In this document: positions 12,105-25,723 of the stretch, piece by piece
How the letters are laid out: each line of letters begins with the position of its first letter
Numbering within the stretch: position 1 is the first letter of the stretch
Assembly (NCBI GenBank): GCA_004335835.1
Contig: RWJK01001582.1
Location: 1 to 64,000, forward strand
Origin: Scenedesmus sp. ARA3
Lineage: Eukaryota > Chlorophyta > Chlorophyceae > Sphaeropleales > Scenedesmaceae
Direction of reading: 5' to 3'
DNA length: 64,000 nt
Notes under the pieces: generated by a model
Seen by the model: only the letters and a program-made list of their open reading frames with translations
Databases searched by the model: none
What the model was told of the DNA's origin: nothing
Position numbers and translations under genes: made by a program

Positions 12105-15100
12105 CGCATTGGCTGCAGCCGCAAGCAGCCTGGCCGCTGCACTGCGCGCCTGTGGCGCAGTCGGACTGGGCTGCTTGCAGCGCATGCATGGGACAGGATG
12201 GACAGGACAGGTGGATGTTGCTGCCAGGATGTGCAGCAGCCTGGCTGCTACTGCTGCAGCGCCAGATGCTGCTGTGCTTGCGTGCATCTGTGTATCTGTG
12301 TGTGTAAGGTGTGGCTATGCGCTTGCTGCAGCTGGTGCTGAGCTGCCCAGGTGCATGCCAGCACAAACACAAAAGATGCGCAAAGTTTCAGCTGCAGTGT
12401 GGTGTGAGCGAGCTGCTGAGTGCTTGCCTCATCAAGTTGAGCTGCACGCTGTCCACGGGCTGTGTCTGCTAGACTAGTTTTGAATACTCTTGAATAGGCG
12501 GGTGCTTTTCACTACTCTTTGCTTTCGGGGGCTCTTTGAATGTACAGCTTTTATACTTGCCTTCACCTGGGTTGCTAAGTACCCGGGAGGCAGAACATCT
12601 GCACTTCCTTTGCACATATCTATGCTGACAGTTCAGCTATGTATGGGTTTTGCAGGAAGGGCTTCTACGGAAGCAGGGGGTGTACGTAGCTCTGGTTCCG
12701 TTTTGGTGGTTTTGCGCACTCACTTCTGCAGCATGTGCTTGCCTCTGTGTTTTGTTGAGGGTGGCCTTGGAACCTTTGGCGACACCCAGCAGCTGTGTCA
12801 CCCTGTGGTGCACCTGCAACGCTGTGCCTCCTGTGCGCTGTTTTGTGCCTCAACTGAGATTCATCCAGCAGAGCATTCCTCAGCAGATGTTCCCCAGCAG
12901 ATGTTGCCTTTGTGGGCGCTTGGGCCGCATGCATCCATGCAGCATGCTGATTTGCAGCAATTCCAGCAGCTTTGATTGCCGTTGCTTGCTAGTTTGTCGC
13001 AGTCTGTTCATTCCATCGTGTCATGGTGCAGCTGCCGGTGGGCTTGGCTTCTGTCAAAACAAAGCGCCTGTTTGCTGTGTGTGTGAAGAATGCTGTGCTT
13101 GCCGTACCCGTGGTGGTGAGTGTGTGCAAAAATTCCAGCCAAACCTGCCGGCTCTGCGGCTGGCAGGTTGTGGCTGATGGGAAGAATGCTGAGACCATGT
13201 CCATGCTGCTCCTATCATAATAGTACATGTATTATGCAGCGTTCACGTGGTTTGCCAGCTCCCCGCTAGGCAGTTGTCTTTGGGTGTGTTGTTGGTTGTG
13301 CTGTGCTGTTGTTGCGTCACCGGAGATGACACTGTGTGGGTGTTATGTCCAGCCAACCTGCCGGCTCTGCGGCTGGTAGGTAGGGCTGCTGTGCAAGGTG
13401 CTGAGAACATGCCCATGCTGCTGCTCATCCTATTAAGCAAAGCTTGCATTACTACTGCATAGTTGCCAGCTTCGGATTCGCCAGCAACGGTACTTCTGGG
13501 GTGTGTGGCTGTGTTGTGTTGCTTCACTGGAGCTATCACTAGCTATGTGCAACGGTTCAGTGCCAACTTGCTAGCCCTGCGGCTGGCGGCAGGTGTAGTA
13601 AGGGGTGCTGATGGAATGAATGCTGAGAAACTGCCCATGCTGCTGCGCATCCTATTATGCAGCGCTTGCATCAAGGAGCATGGTGTCCAGTTGGAAGGAC
13701 TCCAGGCATGCAGTACTATGGGGCATGTTGCGTTATGATGGCATAGAGCATTGAGTTGCTCACAGCAGCACGAGTCGTGCTGCCTGCTGTTCCTGTGCGG
13801 TTGAGAACAGGCTGCATTGTCATGCTCATCTGCAGTTGCTGCATTTTGCTGCATGCTGTCCATGGTGAGGAGCTGCAAGGTGGTGCCACGCAGAGAGTAC
13901 AGTCCCTGCTTTGAGTGCTGCCTTTGCTTTGTAAGCACAGCTCAGGCAGCATCACCTGCTGGGCATGTTGCATGCATGGGAGTGGAGAGGGCGTGTGCGA
14001 GTCCAGCAGCAGAACACAACGGCGTACCAAGCCATAGCCACAAGCAAAACTGTCCATCACCTGCGCGGAAGACCCCTGCAGCGCCACTTGCTGCAATGGA
14101 GGCTGCCTGCACCTCAGGCAGCTGCTCTGATGGCTCCCCTGCAGCGTGGATGCATCTGCTTGCTTGCCGGCAGCTTGCAAGGCAGGAGGAGCTAGGCACC
14201 ACACACAGCAGCAGCATGATGGTGGTGTCCCAGGTGCCTGCATGGCGTTTGGCCTGTTGCATGCAGCAATCATGCATCGATGTTCCATCGTGTTGCATTG
14301 CCAGCTGCTTGGTGCTTGTTTTGTACGGCATGGCGCATACACCTTGGTCGGTGCGCCCGGGTGCGAGTTGTTGTCCTGGCACAGTTGCTGTGCCTTGCTG
14401 CATGTCTGCGCTGCCATCCTGCAGTGCCTTGCCGCCCTGCAATCTTGCAGGTGCGCTGTCTGGATTGCCAGATCATGATGCGCATCCAGAGTTTTGGCAT
14501 AGCAGTTGCTCGGGCGAACCAAAGGCTGGCCGTAGCATGTTGCAATGCTTATAGCAGGCATGCCTGCAGCTGCCAGTTTGTGGACAGCCGCCTGGTGTGG
14601 CACCTTTTTCATGTGGCGTGCACACACAGGCTTACATACTTCATACGCACACTGCTGCTCTCAACGAAAGGAGCTGCTGCATTGTGTGAGTTGCCGATAC
14701 ATAGATACTGCTGCTGGTACATGTATGTATGCTGTGTCGAGCCTCGTGTTCACCTGTTGGGGATCTGAACCCAACAGCTGAGTGTCTGCACAGCACCTAT
14801 GCTGGCGGACACTGGAGCACACATCCTGCAGCAAAGTTGAGCAGCAGTTGCGCCTACGAGTTGACATTACACATTGCATTGCACCACTGCGTTGCTGAGC
14901 ATCAGTGTGTTGCGCTTGTGGTGGTTGCACCTGCGCGTTGTGCGCAGGCAACCAGTCAGGCCTCCTGCAGACGACAAACATCGGCTGTCAAAGCGTCATG
15001 TTGTCGTGTCAAGAAGGCGACAGGTGTTGCTGTGGGCGGGCATTCAATACAGGAGCATCCTGGCGGCGGCTGTACGTACGCCGCATGCGTCAGGCGCGCA

Positions 15101-18100
15101 GTGGTATGTGTACAGTTGCCCTGCATTAGCGGTTGATGATATGCTGTTGTTGCAGGGTTTCATGCTTATAACACGCAACAGAATGGCAGTGCATGAATGA
15201 GCAGCTCACCAAGAGCTTTTGTACAGCAGCACAGTGGGCAGCATCTGCTCCCTAGCTTTCCCTTTTGAGGGGTTAGTGGTTGGAAGGCTTTATGGATGCA
15301 CGTGCTGCAGGAGGAAACGGGCTATCTGAAGCTTGTCTGCTTGCTTTGCTTTGGTTTGATGCTACGCACTATGAGGAATTGCCGGTCAGTGTGGTGTTTA
15401 GGATAATGTGCAGAGTGTGTGTTGACAGAGGTGTTGCATTGTGTGTCTGTTTGTGTAGCGTGGACGCTCTCTGGTTACTTGCTCTTGCCATGCAGCCTTC
15501 TGGCTTTTGGGGCGGATGTCACGCATCACCATTAGCAGTATTTCCCTTGCCTCTAATCACAAGGGTGGGTGGCAGTGTTGCAAGGTTGTAGCAGTGCAAT
15601 TGCTTTTGCTCGGGTCAGTGCTGTGGGTTTCGCTGGGGCCTGGGATTGGTTACGCAGGTGCCTTTGTGCTTCGCTTTGCAGGCAGGTATCATTGCCAGTT
15701 TGTTGCTGTACAGCGTCTTTCTGTGCATCACATGCACGTTGTGTTGTCAGATGTGAGCAGGCCGGCCGCAGGATGGGCATGCTCAGTGCTGATGAGGTGA
15801 CGGCTGCACATCTGCAGCCTGCCAGCTGTTACCTGCTGGAGGTTTGCAAACATTCTGCAGTGTATTGAAGTTGTTGCTTCTAGCTGGGTAGCCTACCTGC
15901 TCTGAAACTTGCGCGCACCTCCTTCCTGTGAAAGGTGCTGCTTGAAATGCATGCCTTGCCTTGCCATGCCGCCTGGGTGCTGTGTTGTCACCTGTGCGTT
16001 GGTGCCTGCTAATCACTTGTTTGGTGTCTGGCTATAACAAGGTGTCGGTTAATGACTAGGTCTCGCGCAGTCCTTGGGATATCATGAACTGATCAGGATC
16101 TGATGTATATGTTGTGCAGAGGCTTTGATATAAGTTGCGGGCTTGCTGGATGCCCTGCCATTGGCTTGTAGGTTGCTTCTTGTGCATGCTGTCTGGCATC
16201 TCCGCAGCGGTGGGTGGCTGTAGTCTGCTCGCAACAGCTGCATCACAGCTACCCTTGTGGCAAGCAGCACGGGCCTGGTTGATTGCATGCTTTGTGCTTG
16301 TATGCATTGGCACCAGTTCCGTGCAGCAACGTTTGAATGTTGCTGCCAGTCAAACCACACTCACGCATCGCCAGCGCTGTCCCACACCACAACATCCACA
16401 TCTCAAGCCTGGTGGCAGCACCTTCTACGCCACGGCTACAGAGAAACAGCGTCTGACTTGGCTTCGCGGCGACTGCATATTGGGCATGTGCTTTTAAACA
16501 TCAGGCAACTTTGCAGGCCAGTGCCGCCTGTCCTCCTGTGGCAGGCGCAGCAAATGCATGCTGCTCCTGGAAGCCAGGTGCACCCGGTTGTGGGAGTAAG
16601 TGCAGGCGCATGTGCTGCAAAAGATGGTGCATAACCGCATCGTGCACACGTGTACAACATGCATGCAGGCGTGGATGACTGCACTGCATCTCATGCAGTT
16701 GTACATAGCGGGCATACTTATTGTTGCCACGCACAGCAGCGTGACACTGCTGTTAAACTCAGGCTTGAGGGAATCATAATGCACATAGTATCATGCTGGT
16801 GGAGGTACCCAGTTGCAACTGTGCTGCTTGCTTGTTGCTGCTTGCTTGTTGCTTATGCAGGTGTCCTAGCTTGTTGCGTCATGTTGCCGTCAGCAGCATG
16901 TGTCTTCTTAGCTAGCTTAAAAAATGCTGGGTATACGTTTGTGCGTGCTGGCGAATCAGATTGTGCTTGTTAGTTTCAAGGTGCCGAGGCGGCGCCGTCG
17001 CTTCCTTACCATGGCCGCACATCTTCTGCTGTCAACAAAGGGGATAGTATGCTTTGCGGGAGGCGTTGCATGTATTGAATATGTTGCCAGGGCAGCCAAG
17101 CAGGACTTATACGACTGCGCCTGCATTATCATGTGCTGTATGCGGATGCAGTGGTATTGACCGTGTTGTCAGTTGCTGGCCAACTGGCCTTGCCACAGTG
17201 TTGTGGGCTTCTGCTGGGACCAGCAAGCGAAAGGACCGGTGGCAGGCCCTGCTTGCTACACCAACTGGTTATCCAGCTGGGAAATGTTGCAAACGTTTGC
17301 AACGTACCAGGCAGGGCGGCACGGTGTGTTGTTGCTGGCTTCCCACAGTGGTAGCAACAAGCACTGGCAACATGGCAGCATTGCCTGTCGATGGTTGCCG
17401 CAATGCAAACACACCAGATGTGCTGACACAAGATGTTCGACAGTTGATGTGACACGGGAAGGTGGTTGATGCACAACTGTTGCACCCATAAGCTCAAGAA
17501 CGGGCAACACTTTCAGGTCATTCAGAGTGCTACTAGTGAGTGTTGTATTTGTTGTGTTGTGTTTCTGGCCGATGGGTCAGACACAGCTCAAGGCTGAAAT
17601 GTATTGGTAGTTGCTGATGTCAGAATTGCATTTACATGCGTTGTACTTGCCTCAAGGGTTTTTGTGTTGTGCTGTGTAGTACCAGGTAACTCAGGAGTTG
17701 TTTCCAGGGGCGTCACCACACGAGATGCTGCTGCTGCGTTTTGTTTCGCCAGGCTTGCTCGATTCCAGCCTGTTCTGCTGCTTGACTTGCTCGATTCCAG
17801 CCTGGGCCAGCTGGCTGAGGCCAGGTAGCGCACCCCGGCATACGGCTGCAGCCAGCTGGCGGCAGCAGGCGATGGGGTAGCTGCCGAACAGCACCTGTGC
17901 AGCAGCTGCTGCATATAATTTGAAAGAAAAGACACAGTATCTTTCCGGCTTGAGTATGCTGCATGCAGAAATTTGCAGCACAGCACACAGCGGGATGTCA
18001 AGCAGCGCCTGTGTATGTGGACGCAGACAGGCAAACCCCCTCAAAACCCTCATGCAGTGGGCATTCATGTTTGCAGGGTTCAGAGCGAAACAGGTCATGC

Positions 18101-18302
18101 CCAGGCATCTCCTCTAGTAGTTAGTGGCCCAGCTTGAACGCACGAAACACAGACAAGCATACGCAGTACATTGAACGCAGTTGGTTGCTGCTGTTGTCGA
18201 GACACTGTTGCTGCTGTACTTCCTCTCAGGGGTTCTTTTTCCGTATCACATACAAGCAGCAGGGGGGTTACTGATTGTATTTTCAGCTATCAGAAAAGGG
18301 CC
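11498..18302. other. 6.8 kb with no recognised gene
   Basis: ORFs here are short and look like none of the families I know. A CAG tract occurs near 12073-12105 and a ~210 bp tandem repeat at 13130-13690. TGCTTGC and GTTGC words are frequent. The last stretch before 18303 contains a TTTTCAG acceptor-like site at about 18284, suggesting a 5' UTR intron for the next gene. Part may be non-coding RNA or decayed repeats. Confidence 0.55.
13130..13690 (+). repeat. Degenerate ~210 bp tandem repeat, three copies
   Basis: Units start near 13136, 13350 and 13557. Each begins with a CCAACCTGCCGGCTCTGCGG-like block (degenerate in the third), then a GAATGCTGAGA block, then CCATGCTGCTG...ATCCTATTA. The spacings (about 214 and 208 bp) and shared order show real tandem copies, now clearly diverged. 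Confidence 0.8.
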
Positions 18303-18614
18303 ATGGACTTTGAGGGCCAGCGGGTGGCAGAGCAGTGGCTGATCAAGTTACTGATAGCTTTCGCAGCAGTAGGCTTCCTCGCGGGCTACCTCACGTCGAA
18401 CTTTGCGCTGATGGCTTACATCAACGCTGCTGGATTGGCGATCACGACCCTGCTGGTGGTGCCTGACTGGCCTTTCTTCAGAAGGCACCCCCTCAACTGG
18501 TTGCCGCCCCTCAATCCAGCGCAGCAACAAGCTGCAGCAAGTGCAGCCACAGCAGTAGCAGCAGCGCCAACACCTGCCAAGGCAGCTGTAGTTAAGAGCA
18601 GAAAACAAGGATGA
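18303..18614 (+). CDS. SPC1: Signal peptidase complex subunit 1 (SPC12-type)
   Basis: Small accessory subunit of the ER signal peptidase complex, which removes signal peptides from secretory proteins; SPC1 is not catalytic. The single-exon ORF encodes 103 aa, the usual family size. It starts with the family signature MDFEGQ, then AEQWLIKLL. Two hydrophobic helices follow at about residues 17-35 and 41-58. The highly conserved DWPFFRRHPLNWLPP motif comes next. A short Ala-rich tail ends in basic KSRKQG. The ATG at 18303 matches the family start; the reading frame stays open upstream, but a TTTTCAG acceptor 19 nt before suggests a leader intron. Confidence 0.93.
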   Translation: MDFEGQRVAEQWLIKLLIAFAAVGFLAGYLTSNFALMAYINAAGLAITTLLVVPDWPFFRRHPLNWLPPLNPAQQQAAASAATAVAAAPTPAKAAVVKSRKQG

Positions 18615-20595
18615 AGTTGCATTGCGCCACGCCAGTAAGCCAGTCAGTTGAAGTGGCGGCGGCATGCTTGCTTGGTACTAGCGCTGCACTTGCTGTTGGG
18701 CAGCAAGCAGTTGCTCTGAACGCTGTCATGGTGTTCACGACTGATCAGCATCACCAGCTGTGTGCCCTCACACCATTAAGTTGCAGTGTGAGCAGCGTTG
18801 TGTGCTTTGCTCTGGATTTTTGTAGCTGTGTGTCCAGCTATCGCAACAGCTCAGCACTGCAGGAAGCAGCCAGGTTTCAGTGACGCCTTAGGTGTCTGGG
18901 CTTGGCCAACTGCCTATGAGCAGCATGACGAATGTGCACAAAGTTTGAAGAAGATAAAAGCACAGTTGTGCGTGCATCAGCATGTCTGGCACTGAGGTGC
19001 ACCTGTAGCTGTACCAGGTGTTCGTCATTGACTGGCATAATCCAGCCTTTGGCTTGCTGCAGTTGCCTTGGAGGGAGCAAACTTCATCCTCTGGTCCAAT
19101 TGCCGCAGTGCTGCTAGCGGATAGTATCTTCGCACATGCCGCCCGTGCCACCAAACAGGCTTGCATCGCATGCAGCAAGCATGGCGGCGGCTGGTTGTTG
19201 TGATGTGGCAGACACCACTGGTGTCTGGCAGTTTTTGGGGTCACTCTGCACCTTTGATTGCGTGTTTCAGACTGTTTGTAACACACCAGATCATACGATT
19301 GAGACTTGTAGCAAAAGCTGGGGTTGCCAAATCCATGGGCATTAGCATGTGAGACGAAGGCTACATGCATGTGCAGCACTAGCAAGTTACATTGTTGCCA
19401 CATAACATCAAACGACCGTGGCTGCAAATGATGGACACAGCGCCGCAACATACTGTAACCGGCTCGAAGTTGCAGGGTTCCATAAACCCTAGGGTAGTAC
19501 ACGGCAACAGCTGGATGCTGCAAACCACTGCGTTCATGTGTTTGCAGAAGATCTGTCCTGCAAATACCAGGGATCATGTGACCATGAACAGGGTGCTGCA
19601 CTGTCATACAGCATCACATGCAGTCAACAATCAAGCGTGCCTTGCGCAGGTAGCACAGCACGGGCGTCGCCCGCAGCAGGACGATTGATATGCATTATTG
19701 GCAGGTCATACTACAAGGCTCGAGTTGTAGAGCTCAAACAGTGCTGCAGGATACTGACATAGCCCAAAGCACACACAGAACCGTCCACAAATATCGGCCA
19801 AGCAGCTGAACGGGCATGGGTCAGAAGGACCAGGCGTGTAATGCAGAGTGCATGAAAATGGTTTGTGCAGAACATCAGCAAGTGTGAGCTGATGCAGCAC
19901 AAAGCAAGTCCGAGTACTACACACATATGTGCCAACAGAAGTATCGGGTATCTGGTGGCTCAGTCCTGACACAACACTGAATGCGGTTGTGCAGCTGGTG
20001 TACACTGGTGTCCAATCATTGAAGCTTTATGAAAGGGTGATGCACAGTCAAAGTACATGCTCAGAGCAGAAGCATCATCCACATGCATGGTGTGTCTGCA
20101 TTGCAGCAGCACAGGCCAAGTCACGTCATGCAACCTAACCTTGACAAGGAATGCCATGTCCAGAAATGTTGAAGATACACGAATGATGGATGCAAAGCCA
20201 CCAGCACTGCAGCACCACACTTGCTCAACTGCTGAGTATCCTGGCAGGACAAACTCACAGCAGAGTTGAGTACAGATGACCACAAGCGATGACACAGCAC
20301 ACGCACACACGTTCAGCATTCCCCCCAAGAGAGTATGCTGCACATTCAGCATTGAGAAATGTCCTGCACCTCATTTGGAGTACGCCCATCATTAGCGTTG
20401 AACCATAAGCAGGCAGGAGGCATTGCCTGTGCTAAGTCAGCCACTCGGACACGGCTTGGCCATATACAGCAGACACATTATAGCCAACCAATGCTGCATG
20501 TGGATGCAGTAACACAGATCAAACACATGCTTCTACATGAACCAGTGCATTCATATGCCTGGGCGTCGCTTTGAAGCCATGGCGACCAAGCCAAA
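18615..20595. other. Intergenic between SPC1 and AP2 genes (convergent)
   Basis: Two kb between the stops of two convergent genes. No ORF is recognisable on either strand. It should hold both 3' UTRs. Confidence 0.6.
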
Positions 20596-22940
20596 TTAGG
20601 CTGCAGCACCTTGGCGCGCCAGTAATGCTGCCAAAAAAGCCATGGCTGTGGCGGGCATGGGCTCAGGGCCAGCTGCAGAGTGATCCTGCTGCCCCTGGCG
20701 CTGGATGACCTTGTCTGCTGTGACGCAAGCAGTGCCAGTTGCAGCACTGCCTGCTGGGCGGCTGACCTGGCACTGCAGCTGCTGTGCAGGTGCCTGAATG
20801 CTATCTTGCAAGCATCCAGTGACTGCTGGAACAGCAGCAGCAGGCAGATCGGCTGCAGCGTCTGCCGTTGTGGCTTGCGGCTTCATGATGCGGTCTACAC
20901 TAATGTCAATGCTGCCTTCACCCTGCTGCTGAGCAGCCAGTGAGCTGCAGTGTGGTGGCTTTGCCAGATGCTGCTCCTGCTCTGCTCTGGAACAGGACTG
21001 CTGGTCAACCTTCTCCTCTAAAGCTGGCGCAGAGAAAAGCCCTGTGCCCAGCAGACCTCCAATCACCAAGCGCTGCTGCTGCTCACCCAACTTGAACACT
21101 GACGCAAGCAGCGCTGTTGCTGCTATTGCATCATTCAAGGTCAGGGCTTCTGGCTGCTGAGCTGGCCTCCCATCCTGCTGCCCTTCCAACCGCTGCTGAG
21201 CCTCTGCCTCTGCTGTACTGCTGCTGCTGTGCGCTGGAAAACCTGCCGCTGCAAAGGCATGGCCTACGCCTGCGGCCCTTAGCCTGGCAGCCAGAGCAGC
21301 CTGCTGTACCGATGTAACAGGTGCCATGGTTTGCTGCTCAGTAGCCGCTTGTTGCACTGCAAGGGCGTCTCTGCTGCGGCTGGCTGCCGTTACTGTGGGG
21401 TCTGCCAGCTGCTCACCCCAAGCTAGGTCAACACTGTTCCTGCTGCTGCCAGCTGCCATGGGCGAGCTGTTGGAACTGCAAAACACAGCAGCAGGCGTAT
21501 GAGTCCCGCTGCCATCACCGGATGCTGCAGCTGCAGCTGCCTGCGTGCCTCTCATCAGGGGGAGGCCTGGGTTGTGGAACTTCAGCATGGCGAGGGCGGC
21601 AGCAACGCCAGGCTCTTCGTTGTCAAAAGCTGCCAGGTCATCTGTTGTCAGCATGGGTCCTGGGCGGCTCAGGCCACTGGAGCCGCCAGGTGATGGAGGG
21701 CTGTCTGCGTCATCGTATGTCATCATCTCTGCCGCTGCAGCGGCCTTCTCGCTGTCTAGTGGCTGTGGCAGGTTGCGGCCAGATGCAATCTCACCCAGCA
21801 CAGCCTCCAGATCACTGTGAGGGCTCTGCAGGACAACAAGAGAACAGCAGCAAGAGTCAGAGGTTGCAGCAGACGGACAACCAGGTTCAACATCTGTTGA
21901 AGCAGTCCTGCAATTGTAGGACTTCAGCTTGCAGGACGGTGCCCTGCATAATCTCTGCATGGCTGTGCGCAGCATGCATGAGGGTGCTGAATTAGAACCC
22001 TACTGGCCACAGTTAATGGCTGCAGAATGCTGTACTTGCACACCATTGCATGCCGTTAGGTGCTGCCGACAGCATCTAAGCCATTGTGGGGCCGGCCGTG
22101 TTTGCAGGACAGCAACCCGCAATGATGCGGAGTGCTATCCTGCAAGCTGCAACCCTACTCTGGCAGTCTTGTAGCTGCAGACAAGCTTGGCAGGCTCACC
22201 TTGCTGAGCTTGTAGTGGCTCAGAGTGGCTGAGCTGTACCTGAAGTTGGTCTTAGCCCGCTGGCCGTGCAGCGTCAATGCTGCAGCATCATAGGCGCGTG
22301 CGGCCTCTTCAGCGCTCTTGAAAGTGCCGACCCAGCGGCGCTTGTTGGCGGTGGCATCCCTGATCTCCGCAGCATAGGATCCCCTGCAGGACAACACAAC
22401 CGCAAGCAACACTGGTTGACATGACGCTGATTCACCGCAAAGAGACAACGTGCTGTGCAACGTGGCTGATGCATGTATCAACACAGCATCAGCATGTGTC
22501 CTGCAAGCCAGGCCACACACTGTTCAACACTGAAAGGGGTTATATGCCTGCAGGAACTGGCAGTCAAACTGTGTGGCAGCTGAGCTTGCAGGAACCTGAT
22601 GCTGTGCATGCGGCTCTCACCACGGCCGCTTCCTCACGCCTCGAAAGCCGTGCTTGTTTTTGTTCCTGTCGTCTGCCCCCTGAGCAGGCCGCAGCCCTGA
22701 CAGGTCGTTGTCCTGCAAGAGCTGCTGCTGTGCACCACCCGACAGCGGAGCCATCTGCAACTGCTGCTGCACCCTATGCTCGTGCAGGGCTGTTGGGATG
22801 TCAGGCTGCTGCAGGTTGGCTGCGTGAAACAGCAGATCAAAATCCTGCAGATGAGCATGAGGCTGGAAGCCCGGCATGCCTTGCTGCTGCATCTCGCTCT
22901 TGATTTGCTGCAGCGTTGGATCTGGATAGTATGTGGCCAT
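20596..22940 (-). CDS. AP2/ERF-domain transcription factor, 577 aa
   Basis: Predicted nuclear DNA-binding protein with one AP2/ERF domain. Minus-strand exons 22621-22940, 22200-22383 and 20596-21825 join in phase. The domain covers about residues 98-156: FRGVRKRP, then [29 protein letters not shown] and [10 protein letters not shown], with the DNA-contacting Arg and Trp positions conserved. The first intron cuts the domain inside the Trp codon of the RPW motif. The N-terminus is Gln-rich. The 410-residue tail is low-complexity with a Leu/Ala-rich end. The start MATYYPDP is the only ATG of the first exon that leads into the domain. Whether it is closer to ERF or single-AP2 algal factors cannot be decided by eye. 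Confidence 0.9.
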
Positions 22941-25723
22941 AATATGTGCTTGCCCTGGGTACAGCTGTGTGTGCTACAGCTGCAGGTACTGCCTGGGAGG
23001 ATGTGACTGCTGTTGCAGGTACTGCCTGGGAGGATGTGACAGCAGCTGCTGACCTCTGCGAGAAGGAAAAAAACGGAAGACAGATAACAGGGCTCTGATG
23101 TTCCTGGATTCGGTTGTGCGTATGTGAAGATTGAGTGACGAATGACTACAGGCGGTGTTGTGCTGTTGCCAACATCAGTGGCCAGCATCAGTACAATTTC
23201 ACTGTCATGAGTGCCCTCCACCATCCAAACATGTGCACGGCACAAAAGCGACGCGAAATCATACACATCGTTCCGTTGTGCAGAAAAGCGTGGAAAGGGC
23301 ATCGCCCATGCCGCAGCATTCTCGCTCCCACACCCTGCTACCGCCCACCTGTTCCGCAGTGCAGACTGCTGCCGCGGCTACCAAAGGACAGCAGTCACAA
23401 TTCACGAAACTGAAGGAGGCACAGAACGCATGCGTGTTCACCAAGTTCAAACACCGACACCAGCTACTTGCTTTGTCCCGGCCTAAAATCCGTATGTTGC
23501 TCTAGCATCCATTGAGTACGTCACACTTCAGCAGCTATTGCATCTGTCGTGAGGAGCAGAGTGCGCGTGAGAATTTCAGACGAAAGAGCTGTGACCTGTC
23601 CAGTAAATCGTGTTATAACATGCACGTTCAAAATGTGGTGCAAGGGCATCTCGAGCTGTGCGGCCAAATGAACTCCTGAACCGTCCCACCGTCGACTTTA
23701 CCTCTGTACAGGTCTAGATGTTGTGCCTGCCCTCAGCGTCATACTGATTGCATGCTGTCACAGCATTGCTGTGCCTGCATCGCCAACACTGCTGCAGTCC
23801 AGCTGAATGATAAAACTGCCAAAACACAACAGTGACACTGGGTCGGATTTGTTCAAAGGTTGAACATCAATGACTGAAACAGAAGCTCACAACACTGTTG
23901 TCCATGTGACATGGACCAAGCAGCGCGGCTTGCCAGTGGCAAGTTGCCACCCAGATAGTGTTGATACCAGTCGGACCTGATCCTTTGACAGGCAGGTGGT
24001 GTCCGGCAGATGCATGGCCATATGACCAGCTGTGGCAGAGCCACACTGCATGCAAAGCTTCACAGCGTGCCCAGTCGACAAACCTTTGAGTAAATAAGGG
24101 TGACATTCCGTTTAAGGCGTCCAGAAGTTGCTTTCACCCGCACCCTTCGCAAACGACTTTGCTTCAGGCATGCAGCAGGTGCGCACCTGCTGCATGCAGC
24201 TGGAATGCTAGGCCTGGCTGTTGCCACAACTGTGGACACACACTATAGCTTCAATTGACCTGCGGTGCATGCCGAGCGCAAAAGTTTCTCAGCAATTTAA
24301 AGCATGCACTATGTTCGCAAACACAACACTCATGAGACCAGAGCCCCGCAGCTCGCAGCCAGACCTGCCACCATGGCAGCAGCATGATGCTGCTACAAGC
24401 TGCTATAGCTCAGGCGTGCACAGTGTTCAGCACCTGCATTACCGTGCATGGATAGCCATATTTCAATTGTTTTATATAAGTTGTAGATGCAAGGAAAAAG
24501 ACCGCGCACAGCGACAGCATCGGCAAGAACGGCCACAGCACACCCCGGGCATGCCACTCGCTGCAGCGTCCACGGCTGCATTATAAACCGGGTATCAGTC
24601 AAATGCTGATTCAACGCTTTTTCAGTTTTTGTTGTACTAAGCAGCAGGGAGTGCGCCGAACTCGTCCTGGCGGATTCTGCTGTCACTCCACTCGTCACTG
24701 GGTCACTTCAGGCGGAAGGGTTCACGGCTTACGCAGCTTACGGTGGGGCGGTATTGAGGAAAACCGGACTGATATGATGCTTGGTGAACAGACGTAACGA
24801 CCTGGCACCACAAGCTCCTCAGCAGAGCATGTGCAGTATGCAAAACCTACACCCGCAGGCAGGCAGTGCTCATACCCCAAACTGCCCACCCAGGATCATG
24901 ATCATCCCATCAATGTGCAGCGAGTACGTGTGCATGGGGTTAGGTGCCAGCAGATGCAGCCATCATGTCGCAGCTGTTGGAACCCTCCGTGTGTCATGAC
25001 AGCGCACCCAGCCACATTGCGCCAGCGCCCATACAAGGGCACACCTGAACACACTACAGCCCCGTGTGATGCTGTACAAGTGTTTTGCATCACAGCCCAC
25101 ACGCCAAAGGCATAAAGAGGTGCAATAGGTAATCATCATCATCAAGTTACCCATTAAGCCATTGCATCAACGCCACCGGCTCGCGCCCCAATGGAGCGGC
25201 AACAGGAAGGAGCACTACACCATCATGGCAATAGGTAATGTACACTTCCACTCCCTCCGTTGCCTGACACAAGACAGGGAGAGCCACCCAGCTCATCATC
25301 ATGTAACCACCCAGCTGTGCACTCTGTGTCATGGCCTGCTGGCCCGACCCTACTACCAGCCCGATTCACCACCCAAAGAATCCATAGTCCAGAAACGAGC
25401 AGCACAAGAAGCGTGCTGTGACCAAAGCTTGCATTGCGGCAAGTAATTGGTTGAAGTGCTGCAGGCTACTTCAGCAGCACGATGCACACACAGGATGATC
25501 GTCCACATTCTGCCCACTTATAGCAGCAACAAAAGATGCTGCGGTGTGTCCACAATGAGTGCGATGCTGCTGCTGCACAAGGTTCAGCCCTGCAGCAGGA
25601 CGCATACCCACGACATGTGGTGCATTGCTGCACCTCGAGAATCCATCATGTGGCACGCGCCTGGCTCTCGCCATGTAACAAGCCAGGCGGGCCTATACAG
25701 CGCACAACTGCCGCAGTGTGATG
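22941..25723. other. Intergenic, no gene recognised
   Basis: 2.8 kb between the AP2 start and the DeSI stop, both minus-strand genes. No supported coding exon. A short direct repeat (GCAGGTACTGCCTGGGAGGA units near 22982 and 23016) lies next to the AP2 start. Confidence 0.6.

Noticed and set aside
24177..24203. Inverted repeat CATGCAGCAGGTGCGCACCTGCTGCATG
   Set aside because: A neat palindrome in intergenic DNA, but in CAG/CTG-rich sequence such hairpins arise easily, and no terminator or element context supports it. Left as a curiosity.
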